The notes below the pieces were generated by a model, which had not been told where the DNA came from, made no database searches, and saw only the letters and a list, made by a program, of their open reading frames with translations. DNA of 64,000 bases, from NCBI GenBank assembly GCA_003140835.1, contig PLLA01000080.1, positions 11,003-75,002 of the forward strand, read 5' to 3'. The translations under genes were made by a program, and so were the position numbers. Source of the stretch: Candidatus Tumulicola scandinaviensis (GTDB lineage Bacteria > Vulcanimicrobiota > Vulcanimicrobiia > Vulcanimicrobiales > Vulcanimicrobiaceae). Every line of letters begins with the position of its first letter. The first letter of the stretch is position 1. Below, in pieces: positions 52,663-61,622 of this stretch.

Positions 52663-54228
52663 CTATTCCCACTCAACCGTGGCCGGCGGCTTCGTCGTGA
52701 TATCGTACGCCACGCGGTTCACGCCGCGTACCTCATTGACGATGCGCGACGAAATGCGTTCGAGCAGCGCGTGCGGCAATCGTGCCCAGTCGGCCGTCAT
52801 ACCGTCTTCGCTGGTGATCGCACGGACGGCAACCAAATTCGCGTACGTGCGCCCGTCGCCCATCACGCCCACGCTTTGCACCGGCGTTAGGACGGCAAAA
52901 TACTGCCATGGATGCGGCTCGAGCGGCGCCGCGTCGATCTCCTCGCGCACGATGGCATCGGCCTCGCGGACGACATCGAGGCGCTCCGGCGTGACCGCAC
53001 CTATGATGCGCACCGCCAAGCCGGGCCCGGGAAAAGGCTGCCGTCCAACGACCGCTTCCGGCAAACCCAAAACGCGCCCGAGCTCGCGGACCTCATCCTT
53101 AAAGAGCAGCCTCAGCGGCTCGACCAATCCGAAGTTCATTTTTTCCGGAAGGCCGCCGACGTTATGGTGCGACTTGATCTTATGGCCGGCTTTGCTTTCG
53201 GGCGTTTTCGATTCGATGACGTCGGGATAGAGCGTGCCCTGCACCAGCCACTTGACGCCCGCGATCTTGTCCGCCTCTTCTTCGAACACGCGAATGAACT
53301 CGTGCCCGATAATGACCCGTTTTTCTTCCGGATCGCTGACGCCCGCGAGCTTCTTCAAGAAGCGCTCGCGTGCGTCGATCGCGCGCACGTTGAGGTGCAT
53401 CACGTCGCGAAACGCGCCAACGACTTCTTCGGCCTCGTTTTTGCGCAGCAGCCCGTGATCGACGAAAATGCAGGTGAGCTGCTCGCCGATGGCGCGCGAG
53501 ACCAAGGTCGCCGCCACCGCCGAATCGACGCCCCCGGATAACGCACAGATAACCTTGTCACTGCCGATCTTCGCGCGAATCGCGTCGATCGCCGAATCGA
53601 CGAACGACTCCATCCGCCACTCGTCGGCAAGCCCCGCGACTTCGCGCAAAAAGTTTCGCAGGACGGTGCGACCGTTTTCGGTGTGCATGACCTCGGGGTG
53701 AAACTGCACGCCATAGATTTTCCGCTTCGGATCGGCCATGGCGGCGACGCTGCAGCGCTGGGTAGCGGCCAGCGTCGAGAAGCCGGCGGGCAGTCGCACC
53801 ACCGAATCGCCATGCGACATCCACACGCGCATCTCGCCGGGGACGTCTTGGAACAACGGCGTGGCGCGCTCGGCGACCTGCAGGGTCGCGGGACCGTATT
53901 CCGCGTGATCGAGCTTCACCAGTTCCGCGCCGAGTTCGCGCGCCAACAGTTGCATGCCGTAGCAGATGCCGATCATCGGGACGCCGCTGGTCACGATCGC
54001 CGGATCGATCCCGGGCGCATCCTCCACCAGGGTACTCTCGGGGCCGCCCGATAGGATGAACGCGGCGGGCGTCCGCGGCGCGAGTTCGCTCCACGGCGTA
54101 TCGAACGGCACGATCTCGCAATACGCGCCCAGCTCGCGCGTGCGCCGCGCAATCAACTGGCTATACTGCGCGCCGAAATCGAGTATGAAAACGGTGGGGC
54201 GCTCCGCCGTTTGGGTGTCAGGCGGCAG
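52663..54228 (-). CDS. guaA: GMP synthase (glutamine-hydrolysing) with a non-standard start
   Basis: Glutaminase domain: catalytic Cys in [16 protein letters not shown] and His in [13 protein letters not shown]. Synthetase domain: P-loop [16 protein letters not shown]-terminal dimerisation end [11 protein letters not shown]. The conserved N-terminus ([18 protein letters not shown]) runs upstream of the only ordinary start in reach, TTG 54156, which would cut it off. The in-frame stop TGA is 14-15 codons further up, and the only plausible initiator between is CTG 54228, with AAGG upstream and 11 bases of overlap with tpx. That start gives 521 residues, a normal length. It aminates XMP to GMP. 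Confidence 0.93.
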   Translation of the reverse strand: MPPDTQTAERPTVFILDFGAQYSQLIARRTRELGAYCEIVPFDTPWSELAPRTPAAFILSGGPESTLVEDAPGIDPAIVTSGVPMIGICYGMQLLARELGAELVKLDHAEYGPATLQVAERATPLFQDVPGEMRVWMSHGDSVVRLPAGFSTLAATQRCSVAAMADPKRKIYGVQFHPEVMHTENGRTVLRNFLREVAGLADEWRMESFVDSAIDAIRAKIGSDKVICALSGGVDSAVAATLVSRAIGEQLTCIFVDHGLLRKNEAEEVVGAFRDVMHLNVRAIDARERFLKKLAGVSDPEEKRVIIGHEFIRVFEEEADKIAGVKWLVQGTLYPDVIESKTPESKAGHKIKSHHNVGGLPEKMNFGLVEPLRLLFKDEVRELGRVLGLPEAVVGRQPFPGPGLAVRIIGAVTPERLDVVREADAIVREEIDAAPLEPHPWQYFAVLTPVQSVGVMGDGRTYANLVAVRAITSEDGMTADWARLPHALLERISSRIVNEVRGVNRVAYDITTKPPATVEWE

Positions 54229-54760
54229 CGGCCGCCGCCTTCAACGCCGCGTCGTAGTCGGGCTCTTGCGCGACTTCGGGAACGATCTGCACGTAAGCGA
54301 GGTTCTTGTCTTTTCCGATGACGACGATCGCGCGCGCGAGTAAGTCCAGCTCGCCGATGAGCAAGCCGTAGTTGCGCCCGAAACTGCGATCGCGGTAATC
54401 CGAAAGCATCCCGAGCCGCACGTCGCCTTCTTGCGCGCCCGCCCATCGCGCTTGGGCGAACGGAAGATCCATGCTCACGACCCACGCGCTCACGCCGGCG
54501 GGAAGTTCGCCGAGTCGCTGGTTGAACTTCTGCGATTCGAGCGAGCAGACGCTCGTGTCGAGAGACGGTACGACGATCAGCATCGCGGCACGCTTGCCGG
54601 CGTCGACCAGCTGGTCGAGGGTCAGGGAAGACAGATCGCCGGCGGTGAGCCTAAATTCCGGCGCCGGAGCGCCAGCCTCCAGAGCCGGTCCCTGCAAGGT
54701 CATGGGTTTCCCTTTGAACGTCACCACATCGGTGCGTTCTTGCACGTTTTGCGCGCTCAT
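54218..54760 (-). CDS. tpx: thiol peroxidase (Tpx) lacking the resolving cysteine
   Basis: 180 residues. [20 protein letters not shown] and [20 protein letters not shown] (peroxidatic Cys72, with Thr69), then [18 protein letters not shown], follow the Tpx pattern. In typical Tpx the segment reads DLPFAQxRFC, so the resolving Cys is Ala107 here and Cys72 is the only Cys in the protein. It would work as a 1-Cys peroxiredoxin, reduced directly by an external thiol. Ribosome site GGAGG four bases upstream. Confidence 0.9.
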   Translation of the reverse strand: MSAQNVQERTDVVTFKGKPMTLQGPALEAGAPAPEFRLTAGDLSSLTLDQLVDAGKRAAMLIVVPSLDTSVCSLESQKFNQRLGELPAGVSAWVVSMDLPFAQARWAGAQEGDVRLGMLSDYRDRSFGRNYGLLIGELDLLARAIVVIGKDKNLAYVQIVPEVAQEPDYDAALKAAAAAA

Positions 54761-54790
54761 ACTGCCTCCCGTCGATCGATGGTTATATGC

Positions 54791-55930
54791 TTAGGTCAAA
54801 ACCGATTCCAAGCGATTGGTGTCACGCGCCATCGAAATTTCCATGGCGATGCGCTCCCCGACCGAGACGTCGCGCCCCCAACGATACGCCGAGTACGGCG
54901 TGTAGCGCGTTCCCGGCGAACCGGGGATGCGCAGCGAAACGTCGTAGCACACGAATTCTTTCGGCGGACCGGCAACCACGATGCACTGCAGCGCGAACGG
55001 GCCGATCACGCCGGGCGGATTCTCGGCCGAAGCGGCTGCCAGAAATCGCTCGCCCATATCGAACGCCTTCTCCAGCATCGACTCGGTGAGCGTCGTAGCA
55101 ATGTGGCCCGCCTCTTCGAGGCGCATCGGAACCTCGCGGAGCGCGTCGAATGCCGACGGCGGCACGCTGCGGAAACCTTCGAGATTCGTTTGCCGGCGCG
55201 TGTCGGTTCCGCTCAGCTCTAGTTCACCTAAGACCGGCGAATAAAAGAAGTTGAGATTCACCGACGGCCCGAGCGCGTACTCCTCGATGACCGCGCCGGC
55301 CAGACCGTCTTCCGTCAGCATGCCGTTATTGAGGAGCCGGGTCGCGGTTCGTTCGAACTCGGCCGGTGACGACGCCAAGAAGAACGCGCGCTCGAAACTG
55401 ACCTGTGCGTGCGGCGCCTTCACCATCGCCAGGCGGTCGATATCGCGCGGCGATGCAAAGCGCCTGGGATACCGAATGCCGGCTCGTTCCATGAGAGCGT
55501 ACTGATTGCACGCCTCGTCGCGTTCTTCGGCTCGCAGCAAGCTGCGATTACCGAAAAAGGGAACCAGCATACCGCGTTCGATTTCGTCGTACCCGAACCG
55601 CTGGTGAAGGTAGACCTCGAACGAACGGTTCGGCACGAAGACGACGTTCTCGGCGAGCAGCCGGCGTTGGACGCTGTCCTGCAAGATGTCGGGAAACTCG
55701 TCCAGTTCCAACACTTGGTCCACGCAACCGCGCGCCGGCCCCGGCGACTCGCGCCGCATGAAATGCTCGGCGTACGTTCGCTCGCGCCCCTTGGCCGTGA
55801 TCACCAGGTTCCGAAGGCCCTGCGCGCGAGCGCCATACGCCACGTCGAGTGCCGAATGGCTGCCGATCGACGCCAGCGTCAATCGCGAGCGATCGTACGA
55901 TGCCAGCGCGCGCGCCACATAATCGGTCAC
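54791..55930 (-). CDS. PurP-like ATP-grasp protein, diverged paralogue
   Basis: 379 residues from GTG 55930, seven bases after the cydB stop; the frame to 56002 overlaps cydB. The layout follows PurP: TLASIGSHSALDVAYGARAQ, VFVPNRSFEVYL, VPFFGNRSLLRAE, VIEEYALGPSVNLNFFYSPV, LELSGTDTRRQTNLEG, GPFALQCIVV. However, the glycine-rich ATP loop of true PurP (IVKLYGAAGGKGYMF in the paralogue at 59377) is replaced by MVKAPHAQVSFERAFFL, and ISARIVAGTN reads VSLRIPGSPGTR. It may be an inactive partner of the intact PurP, or have another substrate. Confidence 0.75.
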   Translation of the reverse strand: MTDYVARALASYDRSRLTLASIGSHSALDVAYGARAQGLRNLVITAKGRERTYAEHFMRRESPGPARGCVDQVLELDEFPDILQDSVQRRLLAENVVFVPNRSFEVYLHQRFGYDEIERGMLVPFFGNRSLLRAEERDEACNQYALMERAGIRYPRRFASPRDIDRLAMVKAPHAQVSFERAFFLASSPAEFERTATRLLNNGMLTEDGLAGAVIEEYALGPSVNLNFFYSPVLGELELSGTDTRRQTNLEGFRSVPPSAFDALREVPMRLEEAGHIATTLTESMLEKAFDMGERFLAAASAENPPGVIGPFALQCIVVAGPPKEFVCYDVSLRIPGSPGTRYTPYSAYRWGRDVSVGERIAMEISMARDTNRLESVLT

Positions 55931-55937
55931 CGGACGC

Positions 55938-56933
55938 TCATTCGACGCGAACCTTACCCGCCATGCGCCGCCACACGTACGATCCGTAGACGAGCACGGC
56001 AATGCTGCCGCCCACCGTCACCGTCAACGCAACCGTCAGCGCCGTTTGCGACGGCACCGCATCGAGGATCGAAATGCCGGCACCGCGTCCGGCAGGAAAG
56101 GCCGGAAGCAGGTACGGATAGAGCGTCCCGGCGGCCTCCAGGAGCAGCGATGCAACGAACGCCGACGACGCGGCAAACGCCCGCGCGGCAAGGCCGCGTT
56201 GCAACGACCACCGCACCGCGAAGAGCGAACCGAGTGAAACGATCGGCACGGCGTAGAGCCACCCGGCCGCGGGGACGCCGCGCACCGCGAACGTCGCCGC
56301 GCTGGCGGCGAGATAGAGTGCGAGTGCCGCCCACCATATCCCACCGAGCAGGCGCGCGGCCCGCACCGCCGGCTCGCCGTCGATTCGCACCATAGCGAAC
56401 GCGGCGCCGTGCTGGGCCAGCGTCACCAGCGCAAAAAGCCCCACCAGCAGCGCGTAGGGATTGAGCAGGAACGCGAACGTGCCGGCGAAGTAGCCGTTGG
56501 CGTCGAGCGGCACGCCGCGCAACAGATTACCCAGCGCGACGCCGAACAGTACGATTAATAGCGTGCTCGATAGCCAAAACGCAACGTCCCAAAACTGGCG
56601 CCACAGGTCCGACACGAAATGGTCGCGCAGCTCCATGGCGATGCCGCGGAACATGAGCATCCAAAGCACCACCATGAACGGCAGATAGAACCCCGAGAAC
56701 GACGAGGCGTAGGCGGATGGAAACAGCGCAAAGAGCGCGCCGCCGGCGGCGATCAGCCACACCTCGTTGCCGTTCCAAAACGGGCCGATGCTCGCCATCG
56801 TCGCGGCGCGTTCGCGGCCGGTGCGCGCGATCAAGGGCGAAATCGAGGCGATACCGAGGTCGTAGCCATCGAGCAGCACGTACGCGGTCAGCATGAACGC
56901 AATCGTCGCGAAGGCGATCGAGGCGAGGATCAT
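55938..56933 (-). CDS. cydB: cytochrome bd-type quinol oxidase subunit II
   Basis: 331 residues, eight or nine helices. YVLLDGYDLGIASISPLIAR, GPFWNGNEVWLIAAGGALFA, FRGIAMELRDHF, and GYFAGTFAFLLNPYALLVG are CydB signatures. With CydA it oxidises quinol and reduces O2 at low oxygen. It overlaps cydA by 4 bases. Confidence 0.95.
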   Translation of the reverse strand: MILASIAFATIAFMLTAYVLLDGYDLGIASISPLIARTGRERAATMASIGPFWNGNEVWLIAAGGALFALFPSAYASSFSGFYLPFMVVLWMLMFRGIAMELRDHFVSDLWRQFWDVAFWLSSTLLIVLFGVALGNLLRGVPLDANGYFAGTFAFLLNPYALLVGLFALVTLAQHGAAFAMVRIDGEPAVRAARLLGGIWWAALALYLAASAATFAVRGVPAAGWLYAVPIVSLGSLFAVRWSLQRGLAARAFAASSAFVASLLLEAAGTLYPYLLPAFPAGRGAGISILDAVPSQTALTVALTVTVGGSIAVLVYGSYVWRRMAGKVRVE

Positions 56934-58258
56934 GCGTCGGTCGCCTGCGAGGGCCCAAGTCCGATCTCGCGCAGCACCAGCAGAATGAAGAGCACGCCAA
57001 GCAAGAAGTACATGCCTGCGAAGCCGATGGCGGTGAAGACCACTTCACCGCTGTTGACGCTCGGCGAGCCGGCGTGCGCGGTGCGCATGATTCCGTAAAC
57101 GATCCACGGCTGGCGTCCGACTTCGGTCACCATCCACCCCGCTTCGTTGGCGATGTACGGAAACGGCATGAGCAACATGAGCAGCCACAATATCCAGCGA
57201 GCCGTGTAGAGCCGGCGAAGCAGCAGCGCGGCCAGCGCGATGCCGCCGATAGCGCCGAAGATGGTGCCAAGCCCGACCATGACGTGATACGCGTAGTACG
57301 TCAGTTCCACCGGCGGCCATTCCTCGCGCGCGTAGGCGCTCAACCCTTTCACGCCCGCGTTGGTATTGCCGTACGCGAGGTAGCTGAGAAATCCCGGAAC
57401 GTAAATCGGATCGACGAGCGTGCCGGTCACCGTGTCGGGCATCCCGATAATGGCCAGCGGCGCACCGTTCGTCGACTTGAAGAGGCCTTCCATCGCGGCT
57501 AGTTTCACCGGTTGATAGGCCGTAACGTCGTTGGCGTTGCCGTCGCCGGTGGGGAATGCGGCGATGGCCGCAAAAATAAAGCCGGCGATCGTCCCGGCGC
57601 GCACGAAGCGCCGAGCGAGCGCCTCTTCTCGCTTCGCCAGCAAGTAGTACGCGCCGCACCCCGCGACGATGAACGCACCGGCCACCAGTGCGCCGGTCAG
57701 CACGTGCGCGAACTGCCACCACGCCCAGGTCGAGAGTAATAGCACGCCGATGCTTTGCAGTTCGATTTTTCCGTTTCGTCCGAGCGCGTAACCCACCGGG
57801 TGCTGCATCCAGGCGTTGGCGGCGACCACGAAATACGCCGAAAGCCAGGAACCCAAACACACGAATATTGCCGACCAGGCGACGAACGGCGACGGCCGCC
57901 TATCCCGGCTGCCGTACAGCAGGACGCCGAGGAAAATCGACTCGAGGAAGAACGCGAAGACGCCTTCCATGGCGAGCGGCTGGCCGATGACGCTCCCGCT
58001 GGTACGTGAAAACTCGGCCCAGTTCGTCCCGAACTGGAACTCCATCGGGATTCCGGTCACGACGCCGGCGGCGAAGTTGATCGAGAAGATTTTCGTCCAA
58101 AAGCGCGCCGCGCGGGCCGCGTCGGCGTCGTCGGTGTGGGCGGCCTTCCACGTGTAATACGCGACGAAAGGCGCTAGCCCCATCGTGCCGATCGGAAACA
58201 GATAGTGGAACATGACGGTGAAGGCAAACTGCAGCCGGTCGGCCATCACCGCGTCCAC
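56930..58258 (-). CDS. cydA: cytochrome bd-type quinol oxidase subunit I (short Q-loop)
   Basis: 442 residues from GTG 58258. DRLQFAFTVMFHYLFPIGTM with the axial His of heme b595, GIPMEFQFGTNWAEFS, GQPLAMEGVFAFFLES, FFLESIFLGVL, and WVVYG-like MVTEVGRQPWIVYGIMRT. The length and short loop between helices 6 and 7 fit the short-Q-loop, cyanide-insensitive (CioA-like) type rather than the about 520-residue E. coli form. It is placed between two PurP-type genes, an unusual setting. Confidence 0.94.
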   Translation of the reverse strand: MDAVMADRLQFAFTVMFHYLFPIGTMGLAPFVAYYTWKAAHTDDADAARAARFWTKIFSINFAAGVVTGIPMEFQFGTNWAEFSRTSGSVIGQPLAMEGVFAFFLESIFLGVLLYGSRDRRPSPFVAWSAIFVCLGSWLSAYFVVAANAWMQHPVGYALGRNGKIELQSIGVLLLSTWAWWQFAHVLTGALVAGAFIVAGCGAYYLLAKREEALARRFVRAGTIAGFIFAAIAAFPTGDGNANDVTAYQPVKLAAMEGLFKSTNGAPLAIIGMPDTVTGTLVDPIYVPGFLSYLAYGNTNAGVKGLSAYAREEWPPVELTYYAYHVMVGLGTIFGAIGGIALAALLLRRLYTARWILWLLMLLMPFPYIANEAGWMVTEVGRQPWIVYGIMRTAHAGSPSVNSGEVVFTAIGFAGMYFLLGVLFILLVLREIGLGPSQATDA

Positions 58259-58271
58259 TAGTTAACCACCT

Positions 58272-59396
58272 TCACGTTTGGCCGTTGAGGATTTTGCGGG
58301 CTTGCGGACTGTCTTGATATTCCACCGTGAGAATGGCCCGCAAATGCGTGGCGGCGCCGCGCGAATCTTTGTCGGTCATGCGCTGCAAAGTGGTGTAGCA
58401 CCAATACAACAGCATCGGCAAATCGCGATCGCGCGGGTAGACCTTGTGCATGTCGTCGATCGATTCGGCAACCAGGAGGGTTTCGGCGCTCTCGAGATTG
58501 CCGTAGTTATAGTCGAGCATGTAGTTGATGTGCTTGAGCTGATTTTCGATTCCGAGAATCGACATGCCCATGCGTCCGAAGTACTCGTCGGCGGGCGCGA
58601 GCGTCGTCATATATGCGTCGTGCGGCAACGCGGTTACCGTCGCTATCACCCGAATCGGATCGACCGCCTTCATTCGCCGGACGATCGTGGCCGCGTTCTG
58701 CACGTCGGCTTGCGTAAATCCGCCGCGGCCCACGGCAGCCGAATCGGCGGCCGCGATGAAATCGTTTCCCCACGTGGTCGGCAGATGCGCGATCGGAAAG
58801 TCCGGCGCGGCGGCGCGCTGGAGCACGAGCGTTCGCCAAGCCGGATCGTGGGTCAACACCCACCCGCGCCAGTCGGCCTCGACCTGCGTCAGCATCGCAT
58901 CGACGTCGCGCGGATACGTCTGCAGATTCGCGGTGGCGTCGGCATCGGCCAACCGGGCCAGGTTTTCCGGATCGTCTTCAGAGTTGACGCGCTGCAGCAT
59001 GCCGGCGGCCTGGCCGATCAAGGTCGTATCTTGCGAATGTTTCGAGATCCAGTCGCTCGCTTCGCGCACCCACCACACCGCGGCGTCGTGGTTGGTCAGC
59101 GGATTGTAGTGCAGGCCGGTGCCGATTTGCACGGTGAGCGTCGCCAACTCGCCGTATGCCGGGTCGCCCGGATACTGCAGCGAGTACGCTCGCCCGGCAT
59201 TGAAGATCGTCGAGAGATAATACTCTTGCGAGCGATAGTTCCAGCCGCTGGAACTACCTTTCGCATAGGCATCCTTCATTTGCTGGTACAGTACCGCCGG
59301 ATCGGCCACCAGGGTGGCCTTGGCGGCGATCGGAAGTACGAACGCGGTCGCGAGTGCCGCTACGAGAACGAAACCCTTACAGAATGCTCGAGTCAT
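58272..59396 (-). CDS. secreted helical-repeat protein, unknown function
   Basis: 374 residues with a signal peptide (FCKGFVLVAALATAFVLPIAAKA). The mature part is all helix, with PGDPAYGELATLTVQIGTGL, NLARLADADATANLQTYPRD, and MLYWCYTTLQRMTDKDSRG suggesting TPR-like repeats. Not recognised. It overlaps the purP stop by 20 bases, so it follows purP on the transcript and precedes cydA by 13 bases. Confidence 0.6.
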   Translation of the reverse strand: MTRAFCKGFVLVAALATAFVLPIAAKATLVADPAVLYQQMKDAYAKGSSSGWNYRSQEYYLSTIFNAGRAYSLQYPGDPAYGELATLTVQIGTGLHYNPLTNHDAAVWWVREASDWISKHSQDTTLIGQAAGMLQRVNSEDDPENLARLADADATANLQTYPRDVDAMLTQVEADWRGWVLTHDPAWRTLVLQRAAAPDFPIAHLPTTWGNDFIAAADSAAVGRGGFTQADVQNAATIVRRMKAVDPIRVIATVTALPHDAYMTTLAPADEYFGRMGMSILGIENQLKHINYMLDYNYGNLESAETLLVAESIDDMHKVYPRDRDLPMLLYWCYTTLQRMTDKDSRGAATHLRAILTVEYQDSPQARKILNGQT

Positions 59397-60399
59397 CTAA
59401 TACTAAGCGAAGGTTGTTCGTAAGGAGTGCATTCTTGAGCTCGCGAGCAATCCGGCGACCGGTCGACATCGGCTCGGAGTAGTTCAAGTACGAGTACGGC
59501 GACCCGTCGATGAACAGATTGGTACCGGCAACGATGCGCGCCGAAATTTCCATGACGTAGAACTGAATGTCGGGCGTAATGATCGTTTCGATGCAGAACG
59601 CTCCAAACAGACCTTTCGGCCCGCAAATCTCTTTGCTGATCCGCACCACGTCGTCGCCCATCCGCAGCGCCTCGGCCAGCATCGACTCGCGCAACGACAC
59701 CGGCTGGTTGCCGACGACGACATACGAGGGGCTCACGTCCATGCTGCCCTGCGCGGCCGCCGGAATGCGGCCGAGCGAGTCGACGTTCGTTTCGTACCGG
59801 CGGTCCATCGACATGATCTCGAGCTTGTCTTCCAGAGGCGAATAAAAGTAGTGAATGTAGAGCGGAACGCCAATAATATACTCCTGGATAATGTGCTCTT
59901 CCTTAAGATGAGCGGCCCGGACCTCGAAGTCGTTGGCGTCTTGAATAAACATGTAGCCCTTGCCGCCGGCCGCACCGTACAGCTTCACGATGACGGGCCG
60001 ATCGATTTCGGCGCCGCTCTTGAACTGGCGAGGAAGCGTCAAGCCGGCTCGCGACAGCCACTGCCGCTGAAGTTCCCGGCTGGCTTCCCAATCGAGGACC
60101 GCCTTGTTGCCGAAGTACGGGATTCGCATCTTCTTCTGCTCGCCGAGCGATAGGTACGCAACGAACGAACCGTGCGGGACGATGATGACCTTGCGGCTGG
60201 CAAGCTCATCGACCAGCCCCATGAACTCCGAATAACTACCGAGTGCGATGACTTCGTCGACGAATCCGAACGAGCGATACAAGCGCTCGGTATCGCGATT
60301 GGAAATCGCCAGCGTTTTGAATCCTTCGTCGCGCGCACCTTTGAGAATTTGCAGCGCCGAATGCGAGCCGAGCGTTGCGATCGTATACGGCCGGTTCAC
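59377..60399 (-). CDS. purP: PurP, formate-dependent AICAR ligase (archaeal-type)
   Basis: 340 residues with every PurP landmark: IATLGSHSALQILKGARDEG, VIIVPHGSFVAYLSLGEQ, IPYFGNKAVLDWEASRELQ, PVIVKLYGAAGGKGYMFI (ATP loop), IIQEYIIGVPLYIHYFYSPL, DRRYETNVDSLGRI, YVVVGNQPVSLRES, GLFGAFCIETI and MEISARIVAGTNLFIDGSPY. In Archaea it makes FAICAR from AICAR, formate and ATP, replacing the transformylase half of PurH. It is rare in Bacteria. It lies 3 bases after the PurS-like gene in the purine operon. Confidence 0.9.
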   Translation of the reverse strand: MNRPYTIATLGSHSALQILKGARDEGFKTLAISNRDTERLYRSFGFVDEVIALGSYSEFMGLVDELASRKVIIVPHGSFVAYLSLGEQKKMRIPYFGNKAVLDWEASRELQRQWLSRAGLTLPRQFKSGAEIDRPVIVKLYGAAGGKGYMFIQDANDFEVRAAHLKEEHIIQEYIIGVPLYIHYFYSPLEDKLEIMSMDRRYETNVDSLGRIPAAAQGSMDVSPSYVVVGNQPVSLRESMLAEALRMGDDVVRISKEICGPKGLFGAFCIETIITPDIQFYVMEISARIVAGTNLFIDGSPYSYLNYSEPMSTGRRIARELKNALLTNNLRLVLDDSSIL

Positions 60400-60402
60400 A
60401 TT

Positions 60403-60855
60403 TTACTCACTTTCATAACGCGCTTTCTCGATGGCGGGATTGCAGAGTAAGCCTTCGACGGCACGCGCGAGCGTGTCGCCGGAGGCGGGAGCACCGGCCG
60501 GACCGTACAGCCGCCAGCCGACCGAGCGACTTGCCCGGCTAACGCCGGCGATAGTGGCGCCGCCGAGATGCTCGCGTACTTCGTCGTGCTCGCCGGCCTC
60601 GTCGATCCAGATTTCGCCCACGCGCGGCGCGTGCCCGTCGAGCACGCGCAGCCGGTGTTTGTTGGGATTGAAAATCGCCGCGTTGGCTTCGACGCGCGCG
60701 GCCAGCGTCGCCGGATCGCCGGCATCGTCGAGATGCCAGATTTCGCTACGCTCGACGCGATCGACGTCGAGATCCATCCGCTGCAATGCCGTCAACGCAG
60801 TGTAGGCTTCGTTATCGGGGATCTTCAACTCGATCGCCACGGTGCGTTCGGTCAT
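60403..60855 (-). CDS. purS: PurS-like FGAM synthase subunit, apparently a tandem duplication
   Basis: 150 residues from ATG 60855, overlapping purQ by 4 bases. PurS is normally about 80 residues. Two halves each look PurS-like: residues 1-75 begin TVAIELKIPDNEAYTALTAL and reach VEANAAIFNPNKHRL; residues 80-150 have GEIWIDEAGEHDEVREHL and end LARAVEGLLCNPAIEKARYE, close to the normal PurS C-terminus (LLANPVIEDYxxE). It should bridge PurL and PurQ. A fused pair would fit the two PurS chains usually present per complex, but this is inference. Confidence 0.78.
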   Translation of the reverse strand: MTERTVAIELKIPDNEAYTALTALQRMDLDVDRVERSEIWHLDDAGDPATLAARVEANAAIFNPNKHRLRVLDGHAPRVGEIWIDEAGEHDEVREHLGGATIAGVSRASRSVGWRLYGPAGAPASGDTLARAVEGLLCNPAIEKARYESE

Positions 60856-61622
60856 CGGCCGTTCACCGCGTCGACGAAACTGCGGAACAGCGCCGCACCG
60901 CCCGACGGCGCCAGCACGTCGTTCCCTTCTTGCCGGTCGAGATGATTGAAGTTCCATCCATCGCGTTCGGGATGCGGCATGATGGCCAGCACGTTGCCTT
61001 CGCGATTCACCAGCCCGGCACAACCAAGCGCCGATCCGTTGGGAACGGCCGCCGCGTCGATGCGCCCGTCGCGGTGCGCGTACACGAACGCGAGGTGATC
61101 GCCGGCGACGATCTCTTGCAGGCGTTCGGGGCTCGCCGCCAGGCGGCCCTCACCGTGAGCGGCGTACGCCGGGATCGCTGCGTCGTTCGGCAGCGCGGCG
61201 GTAATCGCGCAGCGCGACGGATCAATCGCCAGCTTCATATACACGTGCCGGCACACGAAATGTGGAACCGGTCCGTTGTCGGTGAACGCCGCGGTCGGGC
61301 GGCGCACCGGGCCGGTCCCAGGAACAAGTCCGGCTTCCAGGAGAATTTGCGCGCCGTTGCAGATGCCGAAGACCAGCTTGCCGGATATCGCTCCGGCAAT
61401 CACGTCGTCCATCATCCGATCGTGCGCCGAAACCGCGCCGGCGCGTATCCGGTCCTCGTAAGCGAAGCCGCCTGGTAAGACGTACGCGTCGTAATCCGTC
61501 AGCCGTTGCGCCCGCGACCAGTGCACGAGTTCCGCCTCGCCACCGCAGTCGCGCAACAGCCGAAGCGTCTCGTCCTCCGAGTTCGTCCCGGGAAACACCA
61601 GCACCGCAATGCGCCGCTTCAC
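60852..61622 (-). CDS. purQ: FGAM synthase glutaminase subunit
   Basis: 256 residues from GTG 61622, overlapping purL by 4 bases (GTGA); the longer frame is a shadow of purL. AVLVFPGTNSEDETLRLL, VLPGGFAYEDRIRAGAVSA, catalytic Cys in FGICNGAQILLEAGLVPG, and His in IMPHPERDGW. It supplies ammonia from glutamine to PurL. Slightly longer than the usual ~225 residues. Confidence 0.95.
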   Translation of the reverse strand: MKRRIAVLVFPGTNSEDETLRLLRDCGGEAELVHWSRAQRLTDYDAYVLPGGFAYEDRIRAGAVSAHDRMMDDVIAGAISGKLVFGICNGAQILLEAGLVPGTGPVRRPTAAFTDNGPVPHFVCRHVYMKLAIDPSRCAITAALPNDAAIPAYAAHGEGRLAASPERLQEIVAGDHLAFVYAHRDGRIDAAAVPNGSALGCAGLVNREGNVLAIMPHPERDGWNFNHLDRQEGNDVLAPSGGAALFRSFVDAVNGR

